A DNA stretch of 64,000 nt from Gemmatimonas sp. GTDB taxonomy: Bacteria > Gemmatimonadota > Gemmatimonadetes > Gemmatimonadales > Gemmatimonadaceae. A program made the position numbers and the translations under genes. The notes under the pieces were generated by a model. The model did not search any database. It was not told the origin of the DNA and was given only the letters and a program-made list of their open reading frames with translations. The stretch covers positions 471 through 64,470 of the forward strand of contig JAABRT010000002.1 of NCBI GenBank assembly GCA_011390805.1, given 5' to 3'. Positions 27,095-35,110 of this stretch are shown here, piece after piece (positions within the stretch are counted from its first letter, which is position 1; the number at the start of each line of letters is the position of its first letter).

Positions 27095-27486
27095 CGCCCG
27101 CCCCGCGTGGCCAGCGGCGGCCTCCGGTACACGGCTGTGCTGACCGACGCCTCACCGGTGCCCCATGACACGGTCACCTGTACGTCGTACAGTCCCGCGT
27201 AGGCCGTGCTGGGCGCGCTGGTCGTCGTCCAGCGGTACTGCTCCAGCGGAGCGGCAAACTGGCCATCAGCCACGGTGTCGGGAAGGCTTTGCAGATCGCG
27301 GTCGGTGAGCAGTTCAAGAAAGCTCAAGCGCTCGTTGAGCAGCGCTTCCGTTTCCACAGCCCGACGTGCGCGATCCGCCGCACGCAGCTCCGCGCCCACG
27401 GTGCGCAACGCCGCAATCGACGTGACGGCAACGATCGAGAGCGCGGCCACGGCCTCGAACAGCGACACACCTCGCCTAGCGCGCAT
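27091..27486 (-). CDS. gspI: Type II secretion minor pseudopilin GspI
   Basis: 131 residues from the ATG at 27486. Prepilin signal: RARRG then VSLFEAVAALSIVAVTSIAA, with Glu at +5. The rest is short, with a helix (AADRARRAVETEALLNERLS) and a strand pattern ending in VQVTVSWGTGEASVSTAVYR, as in GspI or GspV pilins. It overlaps its neighbours on both sides (11 nt with gspH, 4 nt with gspJ). It would form part of the pseudopilus tip. Confidence 0.82.
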   Translation of the reverse strand: MRARRGVSLFEAVAALSIVAVTSIAALRTVGAELRAADRARRAVETEALLNERLSFLELLTDRDLQSLPDTVADGQFAAPLEQYRWTTTSAPSTAYAGLYDVQVTVSWGTGEASVSTAVYRRPPLATRGGR

Positions 27487-27922
27487 GGACCACCGTCTTT
27501 CCGTCCCATGGATCGATGGTGATGAGCCGCGCACCGTTCTGCCCACGCATCAGCACGGTGTCACCCGACGCCGCTCCCGAAGGTCTGAACACGTAATGCA
27601 GACGGTTCCGGTCGGTCTCCGCCGACTCGAGCGCGCCCAGCGGCAGCACACCGTCTGTCACCGGCCCTGTGCCTGAGACACCCGTGGTGTCGACGCGATA
27701 GATGCCCGACACCGGATCCAGATGAACGTGCACCACCTGGCGAGCCGTGATCGCCAGTGCACGGGACTCTCGCAGCAGCTGCAACAGCGCATCCGTGCTG
27801 TCCCGGTCGGATGCGTCGTTCATGCGCAGCCACTGGGGCAGCACGATGAGCGCACTGACCGCGAGCACGGCGAGCACGGTTGTCATTTCCCAAAGCGTGA
27901 AGCCACGGCGGTGCGCGCTCAC
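27476..27922 (-). CDS. gspH: Type II secretion minor pseudopilin GspH
   Basis: 148 residues from GTG at 27922, which overlaps the gspF stop (GTGA). The longer open frame upstream lies over gspF in another phase and is rejected. Prepilin signal: HRRG then FTLWEMTTVLAVLAVSALIV, with Glu at +5. A helix and strands follow (LLQLLRESRALAITARQVVH), matching the GspH family signature near the residue after the membrane helix. It would be the minor pseudopilin that links the tip to the GspG filament. Confidence 0.85.
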   Translation of the reverse strand: MSAHRRGFTLWEMTTVLAVLAVSALIVLPQWLRMNDASDRDSTDALLQLLRESRALAITARQVVHVHLDPVSGIYRVDTTGVSGTGPVTDGVLPLGALESAETDRNRLHYVFRPSGAASGDTVLMRGQNGARLITIDPWDGKTVVHAR

Positions 27923-29121
27923 GCGAACGAACCCGCGTTGATGCCGTAAATCGCTTGCAACAGCGACAGCGCAATAAGCGCCACGATCGCACCGAAGATC
28001 ACAATCATCGCCGGCTCGGCGAGTGTGGCCAGTCGCTGTGTCGCGCGTTCCGTACGCTCCTGGAAGATGTCCGCCGCTTTGAGCAGAAACTCGCGCAGCC
28101 GACCCGACTCCTCGCCCACGCCAATGAGCTGTGCGAGTAGCGGCGGAAACACCGTGCTTTCGGCCGTGGCGGCGCGCAGCGAACTGCCCTCGCGCACCCG
28201 GGCGCGAATGGCGATGGCGTGTTCGCGTGCGACGGGATCGGTGAGTGACTCCACCGTATCGTCGAGTGCGGACAGCAGCGGCGCGCCGCCGCCCACGAGC
28301 ACGCCGACCAGTCGCGAAAAGCGCGCGGCGAGCGCGTACCGCCGCAGTGTGCGCACCATGGGCAGCCAGAGCAGCAGGCGCGCACCGGCGTGGCGGCCGG
28401 CCGGTGTCTGCTGCATCCACACGCCAACGGCCACGAGCGCCGCCGGCAACAGGAGGAACAGCAACCAGTTGTCGCGCAGCATCGTTGACGCGCCCAGCAG
28501 GATGCGCGTGGACGTGGGCAGCTGTGCGCCAGTGTCTTGCAGAAGCTCGGCAAACTGCGGCAGCACAAAGCCGAGCAGCACGATCACCGCGACCACGCCG
28601 GCCACGGCCAGCAGCAGCGGATAGATGGCCGCCGAGAGCACACGGCCGCGCAGCTGTTCATCACGTTCGAGCTGTGCCGACAGGCGCTCAAAGGCATCGG
28701 CCAGTTCGCCACTGCGTTCACCGGCCCGCACCACGCCCACGTACAGCGGCGGGAAGAATGCCGGAAAGGAGGCCAGCGAATGGGCCAGCGTCTCGCCTCG
28801 CTCCACCCGCGCGCGCACCTCCTGCACGGTGGCGCGTACTTCGCCCGAGGTCACTCCGGAGGCGGCACCGAGGGCCTGCGCGAGCGGCATGCCGGCGGGC
28901 AGCAGTGCGGCGATGGCGCGCGTGAGTTCGAGCACCTCTCGGCGGCTGCCAAACCGCGGGCGTGCGCCCGGTGCGGCGTCGTTGGGGGCATCGCTGATGT
29001 CGAGCACCAGGAGGCCGCGCGCCTCGAGCGCCTGCGCCAGTGCTCCGGCACTGGCGGCGTGCTCCACGCCTCGCGTACGTGATCCGGAGGCGTGAATGGC
29101 CTTGAAGGCGAAGGTCGGCAT
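27919..29121 (-). CDS. gspF: Type II secretion inner-membrane platform protein GspF
   Basis: 400 residues. The two tandem GspF domains are visible: the first contains LTRAIAALLPAGMPLAQAL, the second LVGVLVGGGAPLLSALDDT and FPPLLAQLIGVGEESGRL. Three membrane helices lie at about 170-195 (LLLAVAGVVAVIVLLGFVL), 220-245 and the C-terminal one (IVIFGAIVALIALSLLQAIY). GspF is the polytopic hub that the ATPase turns or pushes during pseudopilus assembly. It sits between gspG and gspH. Confidence 0.94.
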   Translation of the reverse strand: MPTFAFKAIHASGSRTRGVEHAASAGALAQALEARGLLVLDISDAPNDAAPGARPRFGSRREVLELTRAIAALLPAGMPLAQALGAASGVTSGEVRATVQEVRARVERGETLAHSLASFPAFFPPLYVGVVRAGERSGELADAFERLSAQLERDEQLRGRVLSAAIYPLLLAVAGVVAVIVLLGFVLPQFAELLQDTGAQLPTSTRILLGASTMLRDNWLLFLLLPAALVAVGVWMQQTPAGRHAGARLLLWLPMVRTLRRYALAARFSRLVGVLVGGGAPLLSALDDTVESLTDPVAREHAIAIRARVREGSSLRAATAESTVFPPLLAQLIGVGEESGRLREFLLKAADIFQERTERATQRLATLAEPAMIVIFGAIVALIALSLLQAIYGINAGSFA

Positions 29122-29145
29122 GGCTCGGTTCCGCGCGACCGGCGG

Positions 29146-29589
29146 CTACTGCCAACCAAGCAGATCGGCGTCTTCGCCTTCACCGCCGGGCTGGCCATCG
29201 GCGCCCAGCGAAATCAGGTCGAACCCGTTCGGATTCGATTCACCCGGGAAAATGTAGATGTACGCGCGTCCCCACGGATCGATCGGTACCGCTTTGCGCA
29301 GGTACGGCCCGCGCCAGTTGGCGGGCGGATTGATCGACGGTGCTTCCCAGAGGGCATTCAGCCCCTGTTCCGTGGACGGGTAGGTGCCATTGTCGAGACG
29401 ATACGCGTCCAGGGTGGTGCTGAACATCTCCATCTGCGAGCGGGCCGTGGCCGATTTTGCCGCTCCCACGTGCTGGAAGACGTTGGGTGCCACCAGCGCG
29501 GCGAGAATGGCGATGACCACGATCACTACGAGAATCTCGATCAGGGTAAAGCCTGTGCGATTTATGGAGCGGCGGGAAGCATTCGTCAT
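29146..29589 (-). CDS. gspG: Type II secretion major pseudopilin GspG
   Basis: 147 residues. Prepilin signal: INRTG then FTLIEILVVIVVIAILAALV, with Glu at +5. The long helix continues into KSATARSQMEMFSTTLDAYR, and the family signature YPSTEQGLNALW is present. The calcium-loop end has DLISLGADGQPGGEGEDADL, the most conserved GspG motif. It is the first gene of the operon, so the promoter should lie between 29590 and about 29700; I could not define it. No prepilin peptidase (GspO) is in the window, so processing must use an enzyme encoded elsewhere. Confidence 0.95.
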   Translation of the reverse strand: MTNASRRSINRTGFTLIEILVVIVVIAILAALVAPNVFQHVGAAKSATARSQMEMFSTTLDAYRLDNGTYPSTEQGLNALWEAPSINPPANWRGPYLRKAVPIDPWGRAYIYIFPGESNPNGFDLISLGADGQPGGEGEDADLLGWQ

Positions 29590-29845
29590 ATCGCGTTGGA
29601 CGGGGGATGAAGCTGAACGTTACTACGCTCGTGACGATCGAGGGTAGGGCAGGACGGCCGGTGCAGTGTACTTATTACGGATCGGCCATGTGCGCTGTGT
29701 CACCTCGTTCCGGGATGGTGATGGCGTACTGTTCAGCGGACACCGATATTGTTCGCTCAGTGCGCCGAAATCCGGCGAATTCTCGCGAGAGCTGGCGCAT
29801 CTTCGATGCGTTGACCGCGCGCAGGCAAACCATGGAGAGTGGCGG

Positions 29846-31336
29846 GTGAGCATGCAGCAGCAGGACCCAGTGTCCGTTCCCGCCGGCAGCTCTCGCCGGG
29901 ACTTCCTGCGGAAAGCGATCGGTCGTGCCGACGCGGCGACTGAAAACACACCTCTGGCTTCGACACCGTCGAGCGCCTTGGCGTTGCCGGCCCCACCACA
30001 ATGGAATGATGTGCGCGTGCGCCTGCTGCGTCGCGCGACAATGGGGCTGCGCAGCGCCGACGTTCAGGACATCGGCAACATGGGCTACCAGCAGTGGCTC
30101 AACGAGCAGGTGAACTACACGCGCATTGATGACAGTTCCGTAGAGGCGCAGGTTGCAGCGCGCTGGCCGCTGCTGTCGCAACCGGCATTGCAGCTGGCCG
30201 CTGTGAACTCCGGTACGCTGCGCACGCAGCTGCAGCAGGCCACGCTCTTTCGCGCCGCGTACTCATCACGCCAGCTCTACGAACGCATGGTGGAGTTCTG
30301 GAGTGACCACTTCAACATCTCGATGGACAAGGTCGGCTATCTGAAGGCCATCGAAGATCGTGAGGTCATTCGCAAGCACGCGATGGGGCGGTTCTCCGAT
30401 CTGCTCAAGGCGAGCGCACACAGTCCGGCCATGCTCGCATATCTCGACCAGAACCAGAGCCGCAGCGGATCGCCCAACCAGAACTACGTGCGCGAACTGA
30501 TGGAACTGCACACCATCGGCGTGGACGGCGGCTACACGCAGGCCGATGTGGACGAACTCGCTCGCGTGTTCACGGGCTGGACATTTACAGGCGCCGGCGA
30601 GTTCTCATTCAACGCCTCGCGCCACGACTTTGGCGCCAAGACCGTGCTGGGCGTGAACATTCCCGCGACGTCACCGTCGATCGGTGCGGAAGGAGTGAAG
30701 GAAGGCGAGATGATGCTCGACTTTCTGCTCACGCACCCGAGCACCGGCCGGTTTCTCGCCACCAAGATGCTTAAGTGGCTGCTGACGCCCGATCCCACCG
30801 AACAGCAGATCGAGGCCATTGCCGGCGCGTATCGGGCCACGCGCGGCGACATCAAGCGCATGGTGCGCGCGATCCTGAATGAGGGCTGGATGGCCGATGC
30901 GCCGCTCAAGCTCAAGCGCCCGTTTCACCTGGTGGTCTCCGGCGTGCGGGCAACCGGTGCCACGATGGCCAACGTGGGCAGCGTGCTGTCGCAGGTGGGC
31001 ACGATAGGGCAGCAGATTTTCCGCTACGAGACGCCGGAAGGGTATTCCGACCTCACCGAGTTCTGGGTGGGCAACCAGGCGCCGCGCTGGGCCTTCGGGG
31101 TGTCGCTCGCCAACTCGTCGAATGTGAACACGGTGAACGTGGACGTCTCTGCGTACCTGGCCGGCACCGCCGACGCGGCGATCGATCGCATCGACGCCGA
31201 ACTGTTTGGCGGCGAGCTGGCACCGGCGACGCGCGGCGCGCTGCTCACGTATCTCAAGGCCGGAACATTCAATAATGCGCGCGTGCGGGAGACCATCGGG
31301 CTCGCGCTGAGCGGCCATGAATTCCAATGGTACTGA
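29846..31336 (+). CDS. DUF1800 family Tat-exported protein
   Basis: About 496 residues. The frame is open from 29666, but GTG at 29846 is preferred because GGAGAG lies 8 nt upstream; ATG at 29852 is a close alternative. The N-terminus carries a twin-arginine motif (SSRRDFLRKAIG). The body shows DUF1800 features: LLRRATMGLRSADVQDIG, FWSDHFNISMDK, NYVRELMELHTIGVDGGYTQ and DVDELARVFTGWTF. The family is exported and nearly always encoded beside DUF1501. Established knowledge on its biochemistry is scarce; a role in surface or periplasmic chemistry is only a guess. It is translationally coupled to the next gene. Confidence 0.9.
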   Translation: MSMQQQDPVSVPAGSSRRDFLRKAIGRADAATENTPLASTPSSALALPAPPQWNDVRVRLLRRATMGLRSADVQDIGNMGYQQWLNEQVNYTRIDDSSVEAQVAARWPLLSQPALQLAAVNSGTLRTQLQQATLFRAAYSSRQLYERMVEFWSDHFNISMDKVGYLKAIEDREVIRKHAMGRFSDLLKASAHSPAMLAYLDQNQSRSGSPNQNYVRELMELHTIGVDGGYTQADVDELARVFTGWTFTGAGEFSFNASRHDFGAKTVLGVNIPATSPSIGAEGVKEGEMMLDFLLTHPSTGRFLATKMLKWLLTPDPTEQQIEAIAGAYRATRGDIKRMVRAILNEGWMADAPLKLKRPFHLVVSGVRATGATMANVGSVLSQVGTIGQQIFRYETPEGYSDLTEFWVGNQAPRWAFGVSLANSSNVNTVNVDVSAYLAGTADAAIDRIDAELFGGELAPATRGALLTYLKAGTFNNARVRETIGLALSGHEFQWY

Positions 31337-32628
31337 ACATGAAACGCATCAGAGAGACAGGTTGCGACGAGTACCAATTGCTTTCCAGGCGGCATTTCGT
31401 GAGTGCCACCGCAAAGCTGTCGGCGGCCGCGGCGGTGTTCCCTTCATGGCTGCCCCGAATCACGTTGGCCAATCATTATTCGTCGTCACGCGATGTGATG
31501 GTGTCGATCTTCATGCGAGGTGGCACCGATGGCCTCTCGCTGGTGGTGCCGTTTGGGGAGAGTGCGTACTACAACTTGCGGCCATCGATCGCGGTGCCGC
31601 GTCCCGATGCGGCGTCAGCCAACCGCTCGCTGGCGCTCGATGATTTCTTCGCGTTGCCGCCCGGCATGCAGGGACTGATGCCGGCGTACATGGAGCAGGA
31701 TCTGCTCGTCGTTCATGCCGTGGGTCAGCTGCAAAGCAAGTCGCGTTCGCACTTCGACGCGCAACGCTACATGGAAGTGGGCAAGCCGGTGGATCCGGAT
31801 CTCACCTCCGGCTGGCTCGGACGACACCTGGCGAGCGTGCCGCCACTCCAGCCTGGCGCGGCGCTGCGCGGCATTGGCATCGGCTCCGGTCTGGCCAAGA
31901 CACTCGTGGGTGGACCGAGCACACTACCGATTGCCGACCCCGGCAACTACGGCATTGGCGGATCGAGTAGTACGCGGGCCGCGCGCACCGCGGTGTTGGC
32001 CGCCGACTACGCACTCACCGTCGATCCGCTGCGCGCCTCGGCACTCGATAGCATCAGCACCATGGGCTTGCTCTCGCAGCTGAACATCAGCAGCTACGTC
32101 GCGGCCAACGGCGTGACCTATCCGAACACGTCGTTCGGGCGGGCACTCAAGTCGGTCGCAGCGCTCATCAAGAGCGACATCGGACTCGAGGCGGCGTCTA
32201 TCGATATCGGCGGCTGGGATACGCACGCGGCGCAGGACCCGAACGGAGGCAGCATGTTCAACCTCATGGTGGGTTTCTCCGCAGCACTCGGCGCGTTTTG
32301 GGCCGACGTGATCGCGAGCGACTATCCGGTTACGGCAGTGGCGCTCTCGGAGTTCGGCCGTAACGCGAAGGAGAACGGCAGCGCCGGCACCGATCACGGT
32401 CGCGCCACGGCTATGTTTGCGCTTGGCCGCAGCATTGCCGGTGGGCGGGTGCTCACCAACGGCTGGCCCGGGCTGGCGACTGACCAGCTCGAGGACCGGC
32501 GCGATCTGCGAGTGACGATGGACTACCGCGACGTGCTGGCGGAGATCGTGTCAAAGCGCCTGGAGAACAACAACGTCGATTTCGTGTTTCCCGGCTTTAC
32601 GCCCACCGTGCGTGGGGTGGTGCGGTAG
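31327..32628 (+). CDS. DUF1501 family Tat-exported protein (sulfatase-like fold)
   Basis: 433 residues from ATG 31327, overlapping the DUF1800 stop; ATG 31339 is an alternative start. A twin-arginine-like motif is present (LSRRHFVSATAKLS). Family marks: VMVSIFMRGGTDGLSLVVP, the segment SKSRSHFDAQRYME, and DIGGWDTHA followed by VALSEFGRNAKENGSAGTDHG, the alkaline-phosphatase-like metal site of DUF1501. The protein should fold like sulfatases and phosphatases, but its substrate is unknown. The 3' end was tandemly duplicated (see repeat at 32614). Confidence 0.9.
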   Translation: MVLNMKRIRETGCDEYQLLSRRHFVSATAKLSAAAAVFPSWLPRITLANHYSSSRDVMVSIFMRGGTDGLSLVVPFGESAYYNLRPSIAVPRPDAASANRSLALDDFFALPPGMQGLMPAYMEQDLLVVHAVGQLQSKSRSHFDAQRYMEVGKPVDPDLTSGWLGRHLASVPPLQPGAALRGIGIGSGLAKTLVGGPSTLPIADPGNYGIGGSSSTRAARTAVLAADYALTVDPLRASALDSISTMGLLSQLNISSYVAANGVTYPNTSFGRALKSVAALIKSDIGLEAASIDIGGWDTHAAQDPNGGSMFNLMVGFSAALGAFWADVIASDYPVTAVALSEFGRNAKENGSAGTDHGRATAMFALGRSIAGGRVLTNGWPGLATDQLEDRRDLRVTMDYRDVLAEIVSKRLENNNVDFVFPGFTPTVRGVVR

Positions 32629-32641
32629 GGGTGGTGCGGTA
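32614..32641 (+). repeat. 14-bp perfect tandem duplication across the DUF1501 stop codon
   Basis: GGGGTGGTGCGGTA occurs at 32614-32627 and again at 32628-32641. The stop TAG is in the junction, so the second copy is non-coding and repeats the last codons in a shifted phase. Confidence 0.95.
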
Positions 32642-32765
32642 AGGCTCGTGATCAGCGCATGATGCACGCAGCATAAATGCAGAATGAGTTCAGCGTTTAT
32701 GCATGCATGAACGCATCCATCAAGCGCATCCATGAACGCATCACAAGCGCAGCGTAGACGAAACA
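32642..32765. repeat. GCAT-rich intergenic stretch with short direct repeats
   Basis: This gap holds several short repeats: GAACGCATC occurs twice, GCGCATCCAT and CGCATCCATC overlap, and TGCATGCATG is present. No gene or clear terminator is seen. Confidence 0.6.
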
Positions 32766-33200
32766 TCAATGCACGATCACTTCACCCACCATGCCGGGAT
32801 GCACGGTGCAGAAATACTCGAAGCTGCCGGCTGTGTTGAAGGTGCGCGACACGGTGGTGTCTTTGACGATGGGCACATCGGGCGGGGCGCCGGTCTGGCC
32901 GCCAAAGAGTGCGTTGTGGCCGTCGCCGTCCGGTGATTCGGTGATGCGGAAGTTCACGCGGCCGCCACGTGCAATGTCAGCCACCGGCGGGCTGAACACG
33001 TTGCCAGGCGTGAAGATGTCAATGGACATCGGGTATTCGTCGCCCGGATCTACGGGGTCGGAGCCGCTGCACGCGGTGAGCCCGACGAGTGCAGCCACCG
33101 CCACAAGTCCGGCGAAAGGGCGCGCATTTGTGAAAAACGAGCGACGGCGCGCGCAGGTAATAGCGCGAGACACACGTGATGTGCTACGAAACCGATTCAC
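32766..33200 (-). CDS. Cupredoxin (plastocyanin-like) lipoprotein
   Basis: 144 residues from GTG at 33200. A long basic start precedes a hydrophobic segment and lipobox LTAC with Cys44. The mature fold has type 1 copper ligands His95 (GDGHNALF), Cys131, His134 and Met137 (FCTVHPGMVGE), in the spacing of plastocyanin-like domains. It should carry electrons in the periplasm, anchored to a membrane. It converges on the DUF1501 gene and is divergent from the next lipoprotein gene with only about 27 nt between starts. No oxidase or nitrite reductase partner is nearby. Confidence 0.9.
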   Translation of the reverse strand: MNRFRSTSRVSRAITCARRRSFFTNARPFAGLVAVAALVGLTACSGSDPVDPGDEYPMSIDIFTPGNVFSPPVADIARGGRVNFRITESPDGDGHNALFGGQTGAPPDVPIVKDTTVSRTFNTAGSFEYFCTVHPGMVGEVIVH

Positions 33201-33227
33201 AGGATGTCCCGAATGAAGGAAGTCGAC

Positions 33228-33758
33228 ATGAGCTCCGAACAGTTGCGCCGCTGCCCACGCGTCAGCCTGAAGACGCGCGTCACCCGGCTCACGAAACGCT
33301 GGTTGGTGCGCGGCGTGTCAGTGAAGCTACTCGCCGCAGTAAGTCTGGCGAGCGCGGTGGCGTGCAGCGACTCCGGTCCGGCTGGTCCGGAGACGCCGGT
33401 GCCCGGGCCGAACGATTCCGTGGCGGGCGCGTTTACGCTTACCACGGTGAATACGATGGCGCTGCCGTACACGTTGTTCAACGACAGCGGATTCCAGCTG
33501 GAGATTGCAAGCAGTACGCTGGCAATGCAGACCGGCGGGCAGTTCGTGCTGGCGCTCGTCTCGCGCGAGACGGTGGGAGGGCAGGTGTCGCTGTTCGCGG
33601 ATACGACGCGCGGCACGTATACGCAGAATGCGGGCACGATAAGGCTCACGGACACCGATGGAGTGACCGCGCCGGCCACGTGGGATGGAGAGCGGTTGGC
33701 GTTCCAGATGGATAGTGAGGATGGGCTGCTGGCGCTGGTGTACCGGAAGCAGCCGTAG
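33228..33758 (+). CDS. Lineage-type lipoprotein of unknown function
   Basis: 176 residues from the ATG at 33228, chosen because AAGGAAG lies 5-10 nt upstream; an ATG at 33204 is also in frame. The signal is long and basic, with a lipobox AVAC. The mature part, beginning GAFTLTTVNTMALPYTLFND, has a beta-barrel pattern including TTRGTYTQNAGTIRLTDTDG. I recall lipoproteins with this opening in other Gemmatimonadota but no function. It may share a divergent promoter region with the cupredoxin gene. Confidence 0.65.
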   Translation: MSSEQLRRCPRVSLKTRVTRLTKRWLVRGVSVKLLAAVSLASAVACSDSGPAGPETPVPGPNDSVAGAFTLTTVNTMALPYTLFNDSGFQLEIASSTLAMQTGGQFVLALVSRETVGGQVSLFADTTRGTYTQNAGTIRLTDTDGVTAPATWDGERLAFQMDSEDGLLALVYRKQP

Positions 33759-33826
33759 ACGGGAGTTCGCGGGTGGCTGACAGTTCCGCCCAGCGTGCTG
33801 GTCCATCTTGACCGACCGAGCAGCAC

Positions 33827-34288
33827 CTAACCAAAATGTTCTCCTGACGCCAGCTTCTGCAGCGGGCGTTTCCATAAAATGCGAGCGCAGCGAGCTTCCA
33901 TTTCCGCCGGCGTCGCTCCGTGTGCCATGCACCCGGGCAGCTCAGGTACGTCGGCCACGAAGACCATGTCCTCGGCGCTCCAATAGACGATCAGTTCGTA
34001 CTTGTAGGCGTTCACTCGTCGCCCCCGCTCGATCGTGGTCAGCCCATAGCGCACCAGCACAGCGCGAGCCTGTCTGATTTGGCACACCTTCGCCTTGGCG
34101 CCGTCGCGCTGCAAGTTGAGCGGCTCCTCAACGCCTTTCCGTCGGAACACGTGGTGACTACCGCGCGTGCGCTTATGGAAGCCAAGGCGCCGCAATAGCG
34201 CGCAGATCGCCTCGAAGCTGACGTTCGCATCGGCACGACCTCCGAGGAGTTGCGCGAGCAGCCTGTCACGGCGTCCCGTGCCTGCCAT
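33827..34288 (-). CDS. HicA toxin fused in frame to a truncated HicB antitoxin
   Basis: 153 residues. Residues 1-83 are a complete HicA-type RNase: SFEAICALLRRLGFHKRTRG, the catalytic His45 in GSHHVF, and DGAKAKVCQIRQARAVLVRY. A linker of about 10 residues follows, then the N-terminal half of HicB (94-128): AYKYELIVYWSAEDMVFVAD followed by VPELPGCMAHGATPAE. The HicB helix and DNA-binding C-terminus are missing; the last ~25 residues (from about 129) do not fit the family. HicA normally cleaves mRNA and is blocked by a separate HicB. Here the partial antitoxin is tethered to the toxin. The gene abuts the upstream DUF5615 remnant directly. Confidence 0.8.
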   Translation of the reverse strand: MAGTGRRDRLLAQLLGGRADANVSFEAICALLRRLGFHKRTRGSHHVFRRKGVEEPLNLQRDGAKAKVCQIRQARAVLVRYGLTTIERGRRVNAYKYELIVYWSAEDMVFVADVPELPGCMAHGATPAEMEARCARILWKRPLQKLASGEHFG

Positions 34289-34387
34289 TTACCCGAGGGG
34301 CGGACATCCGGCTACGAGGGGGAGCGCCTGCTCGGTAAGAACCACTCGCGCGGCGCGCGGCAGATTCTCGTCGAGCTTGAATCGCAC
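34289..34387 (-). pseudogene. Truncated DUF5615 (PIN-like toxin) gene
   Basis: GTG at 34387 opens a 32-codon frame starting FKLDENLPRAARVVLTEQ, the exact opening of DUF5615 PIN-like proteins, whose first Asp is a catalytic acid. The family is about 110 residues; this one ends after 32, with a tail (ALPLVAGCPPLG) that does not match. It lies 2 nt after the DUF433 stop, the usual position of the toxin. I read it as an inactivated toxin gene joined to the hicA start. Confidence 0.7.
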
Positions 34388-34389
34388 GT

Positions 34390-34611
34390 CTATGCTGGAA
34401 TCGGTACGATGTGATCGTGCGCTAACGCTGCGGCGAACGCGAGTGCTGCACGAATATGCGTGCGTGTCAAACTCGGATACTCCGCGAGAATGTTCTCTTC
34501 GCTCTCGCCGGCTGCGAGGTTGTCCAAAATTACGTACACTCGCGTTCCGCGCATACAAGGCTGTCCGCCTTGGCGTCCCGCATCAACAACAATATGTTCG
34601 CGCCAATCCAT
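34390..34611 (-). CDS. DUF433 antitoxin-like protein
   Basis: 73 residues from ATG 34611; an extended frame to 34707 is not needed. The sequence shows the full DUF433 domain: WREHIVVDAGRQGGQPCMRG, TRVYVILDNLAAGESEENIL and YPSLTRTHIRAALAFAAALA. DUF433 proteins have a winged-helix DNA-binding fold and are found next to DUF5615 PIN-like toxins, as here. The adjacent toxin is truncated, so this antitoxin may be an orphan. Confidence 0.85.
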   Translation of the reverse strand: MDWREHIVVDAGRQGGQPCMRGTRVYVILDNLAAGESEENILAEYPSLTRTHIRAALAFAAALAHDHIVPIPA

Positions 34612-34658
34612 AGAAACCTGCGAAGGCTGATTCTGGATCCTGGAGCATACGATGTGCG

Positions 34659-34913
34659 TCAGGCGACGATGCGATCGTACTCGGCGTGCGATCCGATCCA
34701 AAACCACAGTAGGCCGTCCGGTGCGTCAACCGCGAGTGCTCGATAGTGAGCGCCCACGCGCACCGAGTAGAAGCGACGCACTCGCTTGAAGTGCAGCGAC
34801 GGGTGACGTGAATCCTGCTTCAGGAGCTCGAACTGCTTGTCGGCCAGCGTGCGCACGGCGGCCGGAAGCGCGTCGTAACATGACCAGAAGCTGGGGGAAG
34901 CGTGATGCGTCAA
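34659..34913 (-). CDS. RelE/ParE-superfamily toxin-like protein
   Basis: 84 residues. The pattern FELLKQDSRHPSLHFKRV followed by RRFYSVRVGAHYRALAV is that of small RelE-fold proteins that cleave ribosome-bound mRNA or bind gyrase. The core strands VRVGAHYRAL and LLWFWIGSHAEYDRI match the ends of that fold. It begins inside the antitoxin stop (4-nt overlap), in antitoxin-first order. Target unknown. Confidence 0.82.
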   Translation of the reverse strand: MTHHASPSFWSCYDALPAAVRTLADKQFELLKQDSRHPSLHFKRVRRFYSVRVGAHYRALAVDAPDGLLWFWIGSHAEYDRIVA

Positions 34914-35110
34914 AGCGGTCGGGAACGTCCGGCCGCATGGTCTGCGAGCGCTGCGTCAGCTGCGGCATCAAGCCGACCGCTCTGCGCATCCATTTCGAAC
35001 TGTTCGTCCCAGCGCGCGGCATCATATTCGCTAAACCACGCGCGAAACGTGGCGAACTCCTGATCCGACAACTTCCGAACATCGCGCTCGATCTGCTCAA
35101 CTTTGCTCAT
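34910..35110 (-). CDS. Antitoxin partner of the RelE-like toxin
   Basis: 66 residues, acidic and helical: SKVEQIERDVRKLSDQEF, then FRAWFSEYDAARWDEQFEMD. Short proteins of this kind (sometimes called addiction-module helices) pair with RelE-type toxins. The start is supported by GGAGG (complement of 35116-35120) about 6 nt upstream. The four-base overlap with the toxin gene supports coupling. Confidence 0.8.
   Translation of the reverse strand: MSKVEQIERDVRKLSDQEFATFRAWFSEYDAARWDEQFEMDAQSGRLDAAADAALADHAAGRSRPL

Noticed and set aside
32551-32769. Cys/His-rich minus-strand ORF in the gap after DUF1501
   Set aside because: It arises from GCAT-rich repeats and the DUF1501 end; no start signal or homology-like pattern.
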